Part shown: positions 47,545-56,588 of the stretch, piece after piece
Numbering within the stretch: position 1 is the stretch's first letter
Layout of the letters: the number at the start of each line of letters is the position of its first letter
Source: Streptomyces hawaiiensis
GTDB taxonomy: Bacteria; Actinomycetota; Actinomycetes; Streptomycetales; Streptomycetaceae
NCBI RefSeq assembly: GCF_004803895.1
Contig: NZ_CP021978.1
Span: 5,394,001 to 5,458,000 of the forward strand
Length of the DNA: 64,000 nt
Direction of reading: 5' to 3'
Translations under genes and position numbers: made by a program
Notes under the pieces: generated by a model
The model's database searches: none
Told to the model about the DNA's origin: nothing
Seen by the model: only the letters and a program-made list of their open reading frames with translations

Positions 47545-48192
47545 ATGTTCGGTGTCGTTGATCTGCCCACCTACCTGGCGGGCCTCGTGCTGATCGTCCT
47601 GCTGCCCGGCCCCAACTCGCTGTACGTACTGTCCGTGGCCGCCCGCCGTGGCGTGCGTGCCGGATACAGCGGCGCTGCCGGAGTCTGGTGCGGGGACACG
47701 GTGTTGATGACGCTCTCCGCGGCCGGAGTCGCCTCGCTGCTCCAGGCGAACGCCGTGCTGTTCGCCATCGTCAAGTACGCGGGGGCCGGATATCTGACCT
47801 GGCTGGCCCTCGGCATGCTGCGGGCCGCCTGGGGCATGTGGCGGACGCGGGGGGAGCGGACCGCCGGTGACGGGGTGCCCGAGCCCGCCGAGGAGCGGCC
47901 CTTCCGCCGTGCCTTCGTCGTCAGCCTGTTCAACCCGAAGGCGATCCTCTTCTTCGTCGCCTTCTTCGTGCAGTTCGTGGATCCGGGGTACGCCTATCCC
48001 GCCCTGTCCTTCGTCGTCCTCGGCGTCCTCGCCCAGCTCGCCAGCGTGCTCTACCTCAGCGCGCTGATATTCGGCGGCACCAGGCTGGCCGCCGCCTTCC
48101 GCCGCCGCAGGCGCCTGTCGGCGGGGGCGACTTCGGCGGCGGGCGCGCTGTTCCTGGGCTTCGCGGTGAAACTGTCGCTGGCGGGTCCGTAG
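47545..48192 (+). CDS. LysE/RhtB-family amino acid exporter
   Basis: A 215-residue membrane protein of about six helices with the family opening LPTYLAGLVLIVLLPGPNSLYVLSVAARRG and the FNPKAILFFVAFFVQFV signature. LysE/RhtB proteins export amino acids such as lysine, homoserine or leucine; which one is unknown. ATG 47545 is used; a GTG 30 bases upstream would add ten hydrophilic residues. It follows the mutase gene by 48 bp and converges with the flavin monooxygenase gene. Confidence 0.85.
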   Translation: MFGVVDLPTYLAGLVLIVLLPGPNSLYVLSVAARRGVRAGYSGAAGVWCGDTVLMTLSAAGVASLLQANAVLFAIVKYAGAGYLTWLALGMLRAAWGMWRTRGERTAGDGVPEPAEERPFRRAFVVSLFNPKAILFFVAFFVQFVDPGYAYPALSFVVLGVLAQLASVLYLSALIFGGTRLAAAFRRRRRLSAGATSAAGALFLGFAVKLSLAGP

Positions 48193-48202
48193 GGCAAGCC
48201 CC

Positions 48203-49606
48203 CTAGCACCGGCCGAAGCGGGCCAGGTAGTCCGGGAGTCCGGCCGCCGTGTCCGCCGCCCAGCCGACATAGCCGTCGGGGCGGACGAGGTACAGGCCGG
48301 GCCCGTACGTGCGGGGTGCGGGGCCCTGGACGACCCGGATCCGCCCGCCGGGATCCGGTGCCTGTGCGCCGCCCAAGGCCAGCAGCGTCCAGTGCGGGCC
48401 GCGGAACGCGTCGAAGAGCCGGACGCCGGCCACCGTTCCGTCGGGTGCGCGGTCGCCCGCCCGGAGCGGGCCCGGGCCGGTCCGGGTCTCGCGGGTGGAC
48501 GACTGCCGGTAGCCGAGGCCGAGTTGCCGGGTCGCCTCGCCGCGCCGGGTCTCGCCCCGGTGCACACGGGTGGACAGCCCGAGCACGTCCGCGGCTATGG
48601 GCCGCCGCTCCTCCTCGTAGGAGTCGAGCAGGGCCGCGTCCGCGCCGCCACGCAGCACTGCGCCCAGCTTCCAGCCCAGGTTGTAGGCGTCCTGGACGCT
48701 GGTGTTGAGGCCCTGGCCGCCGGCAGGGGAGTGCACGTGCGCCGCGTCGCCGGCCAGGAAGAGCCGCCCGGAGCGGAAGCGGTCCGCGAGGGCCGCCCGG
48801 GGGCGGAAGTCCGAGGCCCAGCGCAACTCCGTCAGGCACTCGGGCGCGAGGTGCGAGCGGGTGGCGACGACCTTCCGGATGCCCTCCAGGGAGAGGTCCG
48901 GTGCCGTCCCGTCCGGGAACTGCGCGACCAGCTGGAAGTCCTCGGTGCCGGCCAGCGGGCAGATCGCGAGGAAGCCGCCGCCCTCACCGGGTGGGAAGAC
49001 GTGCCAGTTGTCCCGGTCCAGGCCGCTGATCCGGACGTCCGCCACCAGCGTCGGGTTCGGGTCGACGGTCTCGCCGGTCATACCGATGCCGAGCAGCCTG
49101 CGCACGGTTGAGCGGCCGCCGTCCGCCGCCACGGCGTAGCGGGCGGTGAGGACCTCGCCCGAGGCGAACTCCGCGCGCACACCGCCCTGGTCCTGCGCCA
49201 GCCCGACGACTTCCCGGCCGAAGGCCACCTCCCCGCCCAGTTCCTCCAGCCGCGCCCGCAGGATCCGCTGCGTGCGCCACTGCGGCACCATCCACGGCTC
49301 GGTGTACGGCGCGTCCTCGCTCGGCTCGGCCGCGTCGAACATCCGGTGCTCGCCCGCCCGTCTGCCGTCCTGCCAGATCATCCCCACCGGGTAGGTGCCG
49401 CCCGCCGCGCGGATCGCGTCGAGCACGCCCAGGTCGTCGAAGACCTCCATCGTGCGCGGCTGGATCCCCTTGCCGCGCGAGCCGGGGAACAATGCCTCCG
49501 CCCGCTCGACGACCAGCGCGGCCACGCCCCGCCGGGCGAGATCGATGCCGAGTGCCAGACCTGTCGGGCCCGCGCCCACCACGAGCACGTCCGTGTCCCT
49601 GTCCAT
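48203..49606 (-). CDS. FAD-dependent monooxygenase (PHBH/RIFMO-type)
   Basis: A 467-residue group A flavoprotein with VLVVGAGPTGLALGIDLARRG, the DG motif VAADGGRSTVRRLL and the GD motif LFLAGDAAHVHSPAGGQGLNTSVQDAYNLGWKL. A thioredoxin-like C-domain is present (WTLLALGGAQAP). The layout is that of rifampicin monooxygenase and polyketide hydroxylases. It is divergent from a TetR gene, and two TTAAC/GTTAA palindromes lie between them. That is the usual arrangement for an inducible detoxifying enzyme controlled by its neighbour. The substrate is unknown. The ATG follows GGAGAGG, which abuts the first operator. Confidence 0.86.
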   Translation of the reverse strand: MDRDTDVLVVGAGPTGLALGIDLARRGVAALVVERAEALFPGSRGKGIQPRTMEVFDDLGVLDAIRAAGGTYPVGMIWQDGRRAGEHRMFDAAEPSEDAPYTEPWMVPQWRTQRILRARLEELGGEVAFGREVVGLAQDQGGVRAEFASGEVLTARYAVAADGGRSTVRRLLGIGMTGETVDPNPTLVADVRISGLDRDNWHVFPPGEGGGFLAICPLAGTEDFQLVAQFPDGTAPDLSLEGIRKVVATRSHLAPECLTELRWASDFRPRAALADRFRSGRLFLAGDAAHVHSPAGGQGLNTSVQDAYNLGWKLGAVLRGGADAALLDSYEEERRPIAADVLGLSTRVHRGETRRGEATRQLGLGYRQSSTRETRTGPGPLRAGDRAPDGTVAGVRLFDAFRGPHWTLLALGGAQAPDPGGRIRVVQGPAPRTYGPGLYLVRPDGYVGWAADTAAGLPDYLARFGRC

Positions 49607-49620
49607 CGGCCACCCTCTCC

Positions 49621-49672
49621 TTAACGCTGTTAAGTAGCTTCGCTTCACGAGAGTCGCCTTAACGGTGTTAAG
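49621..49672. promoter_or_regulatory. Paired palindromic operators between TetR and monooxygenase genes
   Basis: TTAACGCTGTTAA (49621-49633) and CTTAACGGTGTTAAG (49658-49672) share TTAAC-N3-GTTAA with 38 bp between centres. The first touches the ribosome-binding site of the monooxygenase gene. The second overlaps TAAGTT (49669-49674), a likely -10 box seven bases before the TetR GTG. TetR binding would shut off both directions. Confidence 0.8.
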
Positions 49673-49681
49673 TTGTCAAGT

Positions 49682-50332
49682 GTGAGTACGGAACGACGTG
49701 AGCCCCTGGACCGCCGACGGGTCGCGGGCACCGCGCTGCGGCTGCTGAACGAGACGGGCCTGGACGGCCTGACCCTGCGTGCCATCGCCCGGGAACTGGA
49801 CGTGAAGGCGCCCGCCCTCTACTGGCACTTCAAGGACAAGCAGGCACTGCTCGACGAGATGGCGACGGAGATGTTCCGCCGGATGGTCGCCGGTACCGCC
49901 CTCGACCCCGCCGACACCTGGCAGGAGCGACTGCTGAGGACCAACCGAGGGCTGCGCGCGGCGCTGCTCGGCTACCGGGACGGCGCGAAGGTGTTCAGCG
50001 GCTCACGCTTCACCGGCATCGAGCACGCCGGGCAGATGGAGGACAACCTCCGCCTGTTCACGGCCGCCGGTTTCACCCTCGCCCAGGCGGCCCGCGCGCT
50101 CACCACGACGTACCTGTACACGCTGGGCTTCGTCACCGAGGAGCAGGGCGTCCAGCCGCTGCCGGGCGAGCGCCGCGAGGGCTACGACATGGACGAACGC
50201 GCCCGCCTGATGGCCGACTTTCCCTTGTCGGCTCAGGCGGGCGCGGAGATCTTCGGGGACTACGACCGGCACTTCGAGGAGGGACTGGCCCTCGTGATCG
50301 GGGGGATCGGGGCGCGCTACGGGGTCTCATGA
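49682..50332 (+). CDS. TetR-family regulator (TetR_C class) of the divergent monooxygenase
   Basis: A 216-residue repressor with HTH GLTLRAIARELDVKAPALYWHFKDKQALL (about 25-55), very like the TetR class that has a TetR_C ligand domain, here with YLYTLGFVTEEQ and a terminal DRHFEEGLALVIGGI. The GTG start lies seven bases after TAAGTT, within the operator pair, so leaderless autorepressed transcription is plausible. It probably senses a hydrophobic small molecule processed by the neighbouring flavoenzyme. Confidence 0.88.
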   Translation: MSTERREPLDRRRVAGTALRLLNETGLDGLTLRAIARELDVKAPALYWHFKDKQALLDEMATEMFRRMVAGTALDPADTWQERLLRTNRGLRAALLGYRDGAKVFSGSRFTGIEHAGQMEDNLRLFTAAGFTLAQAARALTTTYLYTLGFVTEEQGVQPLPGERREGYDMDERARLMADFPLSAQAGAEIFGDYDRHFEEGLALVIGGIGARYGVS

Positions 50333-50346
50333 CGGGGTCCGGCGCA

Positions 50347-51267
50347 TCAGGACCGTTTCGCGCGGGCCCGCCGTACGGCCCGGGTGACCACGGGTGGCAG
50401 CAGGTCCTTGGCGAGCCGGCGGGCCCGGGACGGAGCGGGCCGGGCCGGGCGCGCCGCACGCGACTCGGCGACCTGGGGGGCGGGGGCCGGCGTGGCCACG
50501 GGCTCCACGTAGTGCCGTGAGGGCGGGAAGGACGGCGGCTTCATGCCGCGGGAGCGGGCCCGGATCAGCCGGTGCCCGGCCGCCTCCTGCATGCTCAGCC
50601 CTACGTCGGAGCGCTGCCGCAGCATCTCCAGCAGTTCCTCCTGGAGCGGCTCGGGATCGCCCCAGGTGGCGTACAGCTTCTGCGTGCTGAGACAGACCGG
50701 GTTCAGACCGCGATTGAGGACGGCCTCCCAGGCGGCGACCGAGACACCCGGGGTGTGCTCGGACCGGAAGTCGTCGAGGACCACGATGCCCTCGGGCAGC
50801 AGGATGTCGTGGGCCGCGCCGATGTCGCCGTGCACGTGCTCGTACAGGTGCGAGGCGTCGATGTGGATGAAGCGGCAGGTGCCGGCGGCCACCTTCTCCG
50901 GCACCAGGGAGCTGGGGCCGGTGATGACCGTCGGCAGGGTGTCGTGGAAGGAGAGGTAGTTCCGCTCGAACGCCTGCTGGGTGAGCGAGGCGTACGACTT
51001 GGCCGCCTCCGCCTGGTTGGCCCCGTCCGGGGCGTCGCCCTCGAACAGGTCGCAGACGGTGAAGTGCTCGCCGTCCTGGAGGTGGTGGCCGAGGAGGATC
51101 GCGCTCTTGCCCATGTAGACGCCGAGTTCCAGCAGGTCGCCCTTTGTGCCGGCCTTCTTCTGCTGTTCGAGGAACCAGGTGAACAGCATCTGGTCCAGCG
51201 GCGGGAACCAGCCCGGGACGTCGGCGAGCTCGCCGGGGTGCGTGTCGGTCGCTTGTGCGTGGGTCAT
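50347..51267 (-). CDS. TylF/MycF-type class I SAM-dependent methyltransferase
   Basis: A 306-residue protein. The AdoMet-binding motif DLLELGVYMGKSAILLG is near residue 44 and the metal/acidic motif FIHIDASHLYEHVHGDI near 132. VVLDDF follows, as in macrocin O-methyltransferase-type and Methyltransf_24 enzymes that modify sugar hydroxyls. The last 70 residues are basic and proline-rich (ending RRARAKRS), suggesting peripheral membrane contact. It is the distal gene of the minus-strand half of the glycopolymer cluster, so O-methylation of the wall sugar polymer is a reasonable inference. Confidence 0.8.
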   Translation of the reverse strand: MTHAQATDTHPGELADVPGWFPPLDQMLFTWFLEQQKKAGTKGDLLELGVYMGKSAILLGHHLQDGEHFTVCDLFEGDAPDGANQAEAAKSYASLTQQAFERNYLSFHDTLPTVITGPSSLVPEKVAAGTCRFIHIDASHLYEHVHGDIGAAHDILLPEGIVVLDDFRSEHTPGVSVAAWEAVLNRGLNPVCLSTQKLYATWGDPEPLQEELLEMLRQRSDVGLSMQEAAGHRLIRARSRGMKPPSFPPSRHYVEPVATPAPAPQVAESRAARPARPAPSRARRLAKDLLPPVVTRAVRRARAKRS

Positions 51268-51331
51268 GAGGCGAGCCTTCTCTCTGAGCGTTGCCCCGAT
51301 CGACGGCCGGTTGAACGTCCCGTGAACAGGG

Positions 51332-52486
51332 TCAGCGGACCTTCGTCAGGGCCGCCCGCAGCAGGGGCGTCAGCGGCTTCTCCACATACTTGTTCAGCAA
51401 CCACGCCAGCAGCAGCATTGACGCCACCGTCAGCGCGAAGGTCACCCCGGACGCCAGCCCCAGACCGCGGTGCAGGGCGTGGATCACCACCCAGCCGAGG
51501 TGCTCGTGGACCAGGTAGAAGGGGTACGTCAGCGCGCCCGCGACCGTCAGCCACCGCCAGTTCACCCGGTTGAGCAGGCCCAGCGCGATCGCGGCGACCG
51601 CCACGAAGCCGAACGTCACGACGGCGATGATCCCGAACGAGGAGCGGTAGGAGAAGGCCTCCGGGTCGGGCGCGTGCCACAGCCCCCGCACCGCGAAGTG
51701 CTGGCCGATCAGCCAGCTGACGGCCACGATGGACCACCCGTAGACGTCCCGCCGGTCGCGGTGCACGAGGTAGAGGCCGACGCCGCCGATGAAGAAGGGC
51801 GCGTACTCGGGCATCAGGACGATGTCGAGCAGCGGCATGTTCGCGTTCTCGGCGATCACCGCCGCCAGCGTCCAGCCCGCGCAGAACATGATCACCCGGC
51901 GGCGGTTCGCCCCGGGCAGGACGACGCACAGGGCGAACAGGGCGTAGAAGCGGACCTCCGCCCACAGGGTCCAGCACACGCCGAGCACCCGGTCGACGCC
52001 CAGCGGCATCTGCAGCATGGTCAGGTTGACGAGGGCGTCGCTGGGCGAGACCGCCTTGTAGGCCACCATCGGCAGCGCGAACACCGCCGTGACGATGAGG
52101 ACCGCCACCCAGTAGGCGGGCAGCAGCCGGGAGGCGCGGGAGGCGAAGAACGACTTCAGGGGACGGCCCCAGCCGCTCATGCAGATGACGAACCCGCTGA
52201 TCACGAAGAAGACCTGCACACCGAGGCAGCCGTAGGCGAACAGCGAGTGCAGGGTCGGGAACTGGTCCTTGGGCGAGGTGCCCCAGGCCTGGGCGACCTC
52301 ACCGCCGCGTCCGCCGTAGTGGTACAGCGCCACCATCAGCGCGGCCACCAGCCGCAGTCCGTCGAGGGCGCGCAGCCGCCCGGCGGAGTCCCTTCTGCGC
52401 CGTGGGACGGTCGTGGCGCCCGGTGGTTCGACCAGCACGGCGACACCGGGCTGGGGCTTGCGGGGGCTGACGGCCGTCTCGGTCAC
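51332..52486 (-). CDS. Acyltransferase 3 family membrane O-acyltransferase
   Basis: A 384-residue, about ten-helix acyltransferase_3 protein. The family opening RALDGLRLVAALMVALYHYGG contains the conserved His near residue 70, followed by GVQVFFVISGFVICMSGWGRPLKSFFASRASRLLPAYW. Such enzymes transfer acetyl or succinyl groups to extracytoplasmic sugars. GTG 52486 follows CAGAGG at eight bases. Its place between the methyltransferase and polysialyltransferase-like genes suggests acylation of the wall glycopolymer. The 171-bp gap before 52658 shows no gene. Confidence 0.87.
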   Translation of the reverse strand: MTETAVSPRKPQPGVAVLVEPPGATTVPRRRRDSAGRLRALDGLRLVAALMVALYHYGGRGGEVAQAWGTSPKDQFPTLHSLFAYGCLGVQVFFVISGFVICMSGWGRPLKSFFASRASRLLPAYWVAVLIVTAVFALPMVAYKAVSPSDALVNLTMLQMPLGVDRVLGVCWTLWAEVRFYALFALCVVLPGANRRRVIMFCAGWTLAAVIAENANMPLLDIVLMPEYAPFFIGGVGLYLVHRDRRDVYGWSIVAVSWLIGQHFAVRGLWHAPDPEAFSYRSSFGIIAVVTFGFVAVAAIALGLLNRVNWRWLTVAGALTYPFYLVHEHLGWVVIHALHRGLGLASGVTFALTVASMLLLAWLLNKYVEKPLTPLLRAALTKVR

Positions 52487-52657
52487 GCTGGAAACCTCTG
52501 TGGCTCGTATGTCCTTTGCCTGAGCCGCCTGTGGGCGGGCGCCTGACACCCTAGGACGAGAGTTGACGGAATTACGTTCGATGGCGACAGGCTTCGCCTG
52601 CCGGTCCCCATGGATTCATCTGGATGTCGCCCGGGCGGGCCGCCCAGCGGGACCGGC

Positions 52658-53989
52658 TCAGCGGCGTACCGCCTTGCGCAGCGCCCGGGCCCGCCGGACC
52701 ACCCGGCGTGCCGTGGAGTTGCGCGGCAGGAACGCCAGCCGCTGCGGAATACCGCCGGGCAGCCCGAGCGCGGTGAGACGGCGCTTCTTGAAGTAGCGCC
52801 GGGTGCGCGGGCCGAGATGCCGGGCGAGGAACTGCTCGGCCTGCGGGCGCAGATCCGGGTAGATCTGCGGCTGCATGGTGAACCCGAGGGCCGTGAGGAG
52901 GGCGGTCAGCCGCTCGGCCGGCAGCACGTCACCGTCCTCGCCGCTCTCCAGGTCGGGCAGCAGCGCGTCCGCCAGGGTGGTCGGAACCCGGTTGCTGTTC
53001 TGATACGGCGTCAGCCGTTCCAGGAGCAGCTCGGTTCCGATGCGCGCGGCCGGCAGGTCGTAGAACGCGGAGGCCGTGAACAGGGCGGTGGAGAAGCAGC
53101 CGACGACCAGGGCGGGCCGGGCCCGGTCGAACAGCACCTCAGCGAGCACCGGTGCGTCCAGGACCGTGAGGTCCACGCCGAGCTGCTCGGCCTCCGTCTC
53201 CAGAGCGCGGCTGTAGCGGGCAGGTGCGCTCGGGTGCGGTTTGAAGACGACCGTGCGGTGGCCGCGGGCTACGGCGCCCCGCATCATCCGCACGTGCAGG
53301 TCCTCTTCCTCCTCGGGGGAGAGGATGTTCAGCGCGGACAGGTACTGGCCGAGCAGCAGCGCCGACTCATCGGGCAGGGCGGGCAGTTCGGGCACGGTCT
53401 CGGCGACCTCGCCGAGCACCTTCAGGAACGCGGGCGTCGGCACCAGGTGCGCCGGCACGCCGAACTCGGTGAGCAGCATCGGCGTGAGTCCCGGCACCAG
53501 ATCGAGGTGCAGCAGCCGCCGTACGCGCGTGCCGACCAGCGGGTCGAGCTTGTTGCGGGTGGGGCCGTAGCTCATCAGCCCGTCGGCGTAGACGTCGATG
53601 GGGGCGTCGGTGAACAGCTGGGCCACCGTCAGGGCGGGCGTCACCTGGATGGACTCCAGCACCAGGCTCACCCGGTCGTCGCCGAGGCCCCACAGCAGCC
53701 GCAGGTAGCGCTCGAAGAGGGGGATGTCGTCGGCGCGCGGCGTCCAGGCCCCGGGGTGGAAGGGGCGGATGGCCTCGTTCCAGGACAGCACCTCGTCGAA
53801 GTGCTCGCGCAGCGGGGCGAAGCCCGGCATCTCGTCGAGGGCCGTAGACGTCTCCGGGGTGGCGGTGTTGTTGAACACCAGCAGCACCCGGCGGTCCGGC
53901 TCCTCGAAGAGGTCGGAGTCGATCGCGGCGGCCAGGGTGGCGACGCCGTACAGCGTCGAGGCGCAGAAGATCTGAGTGGTCCCGGGCAT
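52658..53989 (-). CDS. Polysialyltransferase-like glycosyltransferase
   Basis: A 443-residue protein resembling the alpha-2,8-polysialyltransferase (POLYST, GT52/GT38-like) family. It starts TQIFCASTLYGVATLAAAID. Short motifs typical of CMP-sugar-using sialyltransferases are seen: YADGLMSYG (D/E-x-G), VFKPHPSAP (the HP motif) and GCFSTALFTA (S/T-rich). It would polymerise a CMP-activated nonulosonic acid made by the divergent NeuA/NeuB genes. The start ATG overlaps the GT2 stop by ATGA. Basic residues at the C-terminus (RRVVRRARALRKAVRR) suggest membrane association. Confidence 0.8.
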   Translation of the reverse strand: MPGTTQIFCASTLYGVATLAAAIDSDLFEEPDRRVLLVFNNTATPETSTALDEMPGFAPLREHFDEVLSWNEAIRPFHPGAWTPRADDIPLFERYLRLLWGLGDDRVSLVLESIQVTPALTVAQLFTDAPIDVYADGLMSYGPTRNKLDPLVGTRVRRLLHLDLVPGLTPMLLTEFGVPAHLVPTPAFLKVLGEVAETVPELPALPDESALLLGQYLSALNILSPEEEEDLHVRMMRGAVARGHRTVVFKPHPSAPARYSRALETEAEQLGVDLTVLDAPVLAEVLFDRARPALVVGCFSTALFTASAFYDLPAARIGTELLLERLTPYQNSNRVPTTLADALLPDLESGEDGDVLPAERLTALLTALGFTMQPQIYPDLRPQAEQFLARHLGPRTRRYFKKRRLTALGLPGGIPQRLAFLPRNSTARRVVRRARALRKAVRR

Positions 53990-54975
53990 CAGGCGGCCGC
54001 TCCCGTCGTGGTGACCCGGCGCCGCAGCCGCCGCAGCTTGGACGAACGGTCCATGTCCATGGCCTCCAGTGCGTCGGCGAGTGCGTCCTGCGGCATGCGC
54101 TTGATGGCCGCCGCGCTCATCGACCGCAGCTGCCTGGCCACGGCCGGTTCGAACCTGTCTTCGTTGGAGAGGTGGTGGGCGATGATCGCGCAATACGTCC
54201 GCACCGCCTTGGGCAGCAGCCGGTCGGCGTCGCGGTCCGCGGCCGTCTCCTCGATCACCTGGTCGAAGGCGCGGATGAAGTCGAGCTGGCGGACATCGCC
54301 GATCTGCGTCAGGGACGAGGCCACTCCGCGCCGGTAGAACACGCCCAGCAGGCTCACCACGGCGAACGACTCCGCCTCGCGGTGCAGCTTCCAGATCCAC
54401 GGCCGGTCCTCGGCCGTGCGCAGCCCGTCGGTGAAGTGGAGCACGCCCTTGTCGACGAGACGGCGGTGGTACGCGCCGGCCCATGCGTAGGCGTAGTCCA
54501 CCGACGTGGAGCGGTGGGCCGGGAGGATCGCCTCCCGCGGGTCGAAGGCCTCCCAGCGCCGTCCGACCGGGACCCGGTGCACGGAACGGGCGCGCGCGGT
54601 GGCCTGGACATGGTCGGTGCGCACGAAGTCGCACCCCAAGTCGTCCATCGCGGACACCAGTTCGGTGAGGTAGCCGGGAGCCAGCCAGTCGTCGCCGTCC
54701 AGGAACGTCAGGTACTCGCCCTGCGCCGCGTCCAGGCCGGTGTTGCGCGCGGTGGCGAGACCGCCGTTCTGCTCGTGGCGGATGTACCGCACCTGGGCGA
54801 CATCCGAAAGGTCCTCGGCCGCTCGTTCGAGAATGGCCGGAGTTTCGTCCTTGGAATGGTCGTCGACCAGGATGAACTCGAAATCGCGGTCAGCGTTCAA
54901 CCGAAGGCTTCTGAGGGTGTCCGGGGCATATTGCTGCACGTTGTAGAACGGCACGATCACGGAAAGCTTAGGCAC
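53989..54975 (-). CDS. Family 2 glycosyltransferase
   Basis: A 328-residue GT2 enzyme with an N-terminal GT-A fold: VPKLSVIVPFYNVQQYAPDTL, ILVDDHSKDETP, NGGLATARNTGLDAAQGEYLTFLDGDDW (the DxD metal site) and ED/WIW later. It probably adds a sugar to the polymer or its linkage unit. GTG 54975 has TAACGT seven bases upstream and no Shine-Dalgarno sequence, the signature of a leaderless transcript. It is the first gene of the minus-strand arm. The 198-bp divergent gap to 55174 is relatively AT-rich and holds both promoters. Confidence 0.88.
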   Translation of the reverse strand: MPKLSVIVPFYNVQQYAPDTLRSLRLNADRDFEFILVDDHSKDETPAILERAAEDLSDVAQVRYIRHEQNGGLATARNTGLDAAQGEYLTFLDGDDWLAPGYLTELVSAMDDLGCDFVRTDHVQATARARSVHRVPVGRRWEAFDPREAILPAHRSTSVDYAYAWAGAYHRRLVDKGVLHFTDGLRTAEDRPWIWKLHREAESFAVVSLLGVFYRRGVASSLTQIGDVRQLDFIRAFDQVIEETAADRDADRLLPKAVRTYCAIIAHHLSNEDRFEPAVARQLRSMSAAAIKRMPQDALADALEAMDMDRSSKLRRLRRRVTTTGAAA

Positions 54976-55173
54976 CCGCAAAACGTTAGGAGGCCGCCCG
55001 GCAGCGGAACTTTCCGATGAAAGTACACCGGGTGAACTCCATGTGTCAGAACGGTGCACCCCGTGTACTTCCCGCCTTCCAGCAGGCCAGTTCGGCTCTC
55101 GGTGGGCTGTTGTTAACTTTTCGTTGAGTCGCGGTTCCGCCATACCTAGCATTCGCTTCCTAGCGTCTTCGGC

Positions 55174-56544
55174 GTGCCAGTAAGTACACCGAAGCGCCCG
55201 CGAATCGCGGTCCTCGCGGACTCCGACACCCGATGGAAATGGGGTGCGCTGACCGCGGACCGCATCGCCCCGCGACCGTCCATGGAAGCCGCACCGAGCG
55301 AGGGCGCGCAAGCCGGCCCCCTCCTCGACGGATTCCTGTTGCGCGGCCGGGCCACGCCCACACCGCGCCAGCTGGAGGAAGTGGGCTTGCGCGCCGACTC
55401 ACTGCGGGAGGTCACCGCCGTCGAGTTCCTGCGCGCCATGGCCGAGGGGTCATACGACGTCCTGGTCCTCTCCCTGGTCGGCGGCGGTGTGCAGGCGATG
55501 CTGCACGGCCTGGGACGCGTCTGGGAGAACCGCACCGAGCGGCCCGTCGTCGTCACCGGCTACGTCGGTGTCGTCTACGAGAAGCTCGCCGACGGCCTGC
55601 TGCTGCGGCACGGCGCGGACCTGGTCCTCGCCAACTCCCGCCAGGACGCGGACCGTTTCCGGGCCGTCTACGAAGGGGTCGGCGCCGACGCCTGCGCGGT
55701 CACCGAGGTGGCCCTGCCCTTCCTCGGCGGTGCGCCGTACGACGGTGAAAACGACCCCTCTGCGCAGCAAGGGCGCAGGCCCTACACCGTCGTCTTCGCC
55801 GCCCAGCCCTCCGTCCCGGAGAACCGCAAGGACCGTACGTACCTGCTGAACCGGCTGGTGCGGCACGCCCGCAGGCACCCCGAGCGCGAGGTGCTGCTGA
55901 AACTGCGCTCCAGGCCGGGCGAACACACCACCCACATCGAGGAGCTGCCGTACCAGAAGCTGGTGCAGCCCCTCGATCCGCCCGCCAACTTCCGTTTGGT
56001 GTACGGGAACATGGGCGAGGTCCTCGACCGCACCGACCTGCTGGTGACGGTCAGCTCCACGGCCGCCCTGGAGTCGCTGCACCGCCGTATCCCCACGGTC
56101 GTGCTGAGCGACCTCGGCATCCGCGAGTCGCTCGGCAACCACCACTTCGTGGGCTCCGGCTGCCTCGCCTCCTGGGACCAGCTCGACGCCGGGCACCGGC
56201 CCGCGCCCGACGAGGAGTGGGTCTCCCGGCAGGGCGTCGCGGCGGACGGCTCCTACGACTCGGCCTTCGACGCGGCCCGCGACCGCATCGCCGAGCTTCT
56301 CGCCCGGCCCGGCGGTCTGCCGCCGCTGACCCCGTACTACACCCCCGTCACCGCGCCCGGCTATCTGCCCGGGATCCTCGCCCGCCACCACCTCGGCCCG
56401 GACGGCACCCCGCTGCCCGGCGCGCCCGCCGCCGACAAGGACCCGGGACCGGTCCGGCAGATCGTGCGCCGGGCGGCGCGCGGCGCCTACCGGCACGGCG
56501 TGCAGCGCGTGGCGCCCGTCATCCGGCGGATGGGCGAGCTGTGA
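55174..56544 (+). CDS. Putative glycosyltransferase (DUF6716-like) of the glycopolymer cluster
   Basis: A 456-residue protein starting PKRPRIAVLADSDTRWKWGAL. The second half has a GT-B look: LLKLRSRPGEHTTHIEELPYQKL, VYGNMGEVLDRTDLLVTVSSTAALESLHRRIPTVVLSDLGI. The S-S-T-A-A-L-E signature is shared with capsule and polysialyl transferases. I recognise it as a streptomycete hypothetical family rather than a defined enzyme. GTG 55174 lies seven bases after TAGCGT, again leaderless-like, mirroring the divergent GT2 gene. It leads the plus-strand arm that ends with the NeuA, NeuB and transferase genes. Confidence 0.72.
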   Translation: MPVSTPKRPRIAVLADSDTRWKWGALTADRIAPRPSMEAAPSEGAQAGPLLDGFLLRGRATPTPRQLEEVGLRADSLREVTAVEFLRAMAEGSYDVLVLSLVGGGVQAMLHGLGRVWENRTERPVVVTGYVGVVYEKLADGLLLRHGADLVLANSRQDADRFRAVYEGVGADACAVTEVALPFLGGAPYDGENDPSAQQGRRPYTVVFAAQPSVPENRKDRTYLLNRLVRHARRHPEREVLLKLRSRPGEHTTHIEELPYQKLVQPLDPPANFRLVYGNMGEVLDRTDLLVTVSSTAALESLHRRIPTVVLSDLGIRESLGNHHFVGSGCLASWDQLDAGHRPAPDEEWVSRQGVAADGSYDSAFDAARDRIAELLARPGGLPPLTPYYTPVTAPGYLPGILARHHLGPDGTPLPGAPAADKDPGPVRQIVRRAARGAYRHGVQRVAPVIRRMGEL

Positions 56545-56588
56545 GCCGCCCCGAGACCTCCGTCCACGGAGCCCAAGGAGAAGACCCC

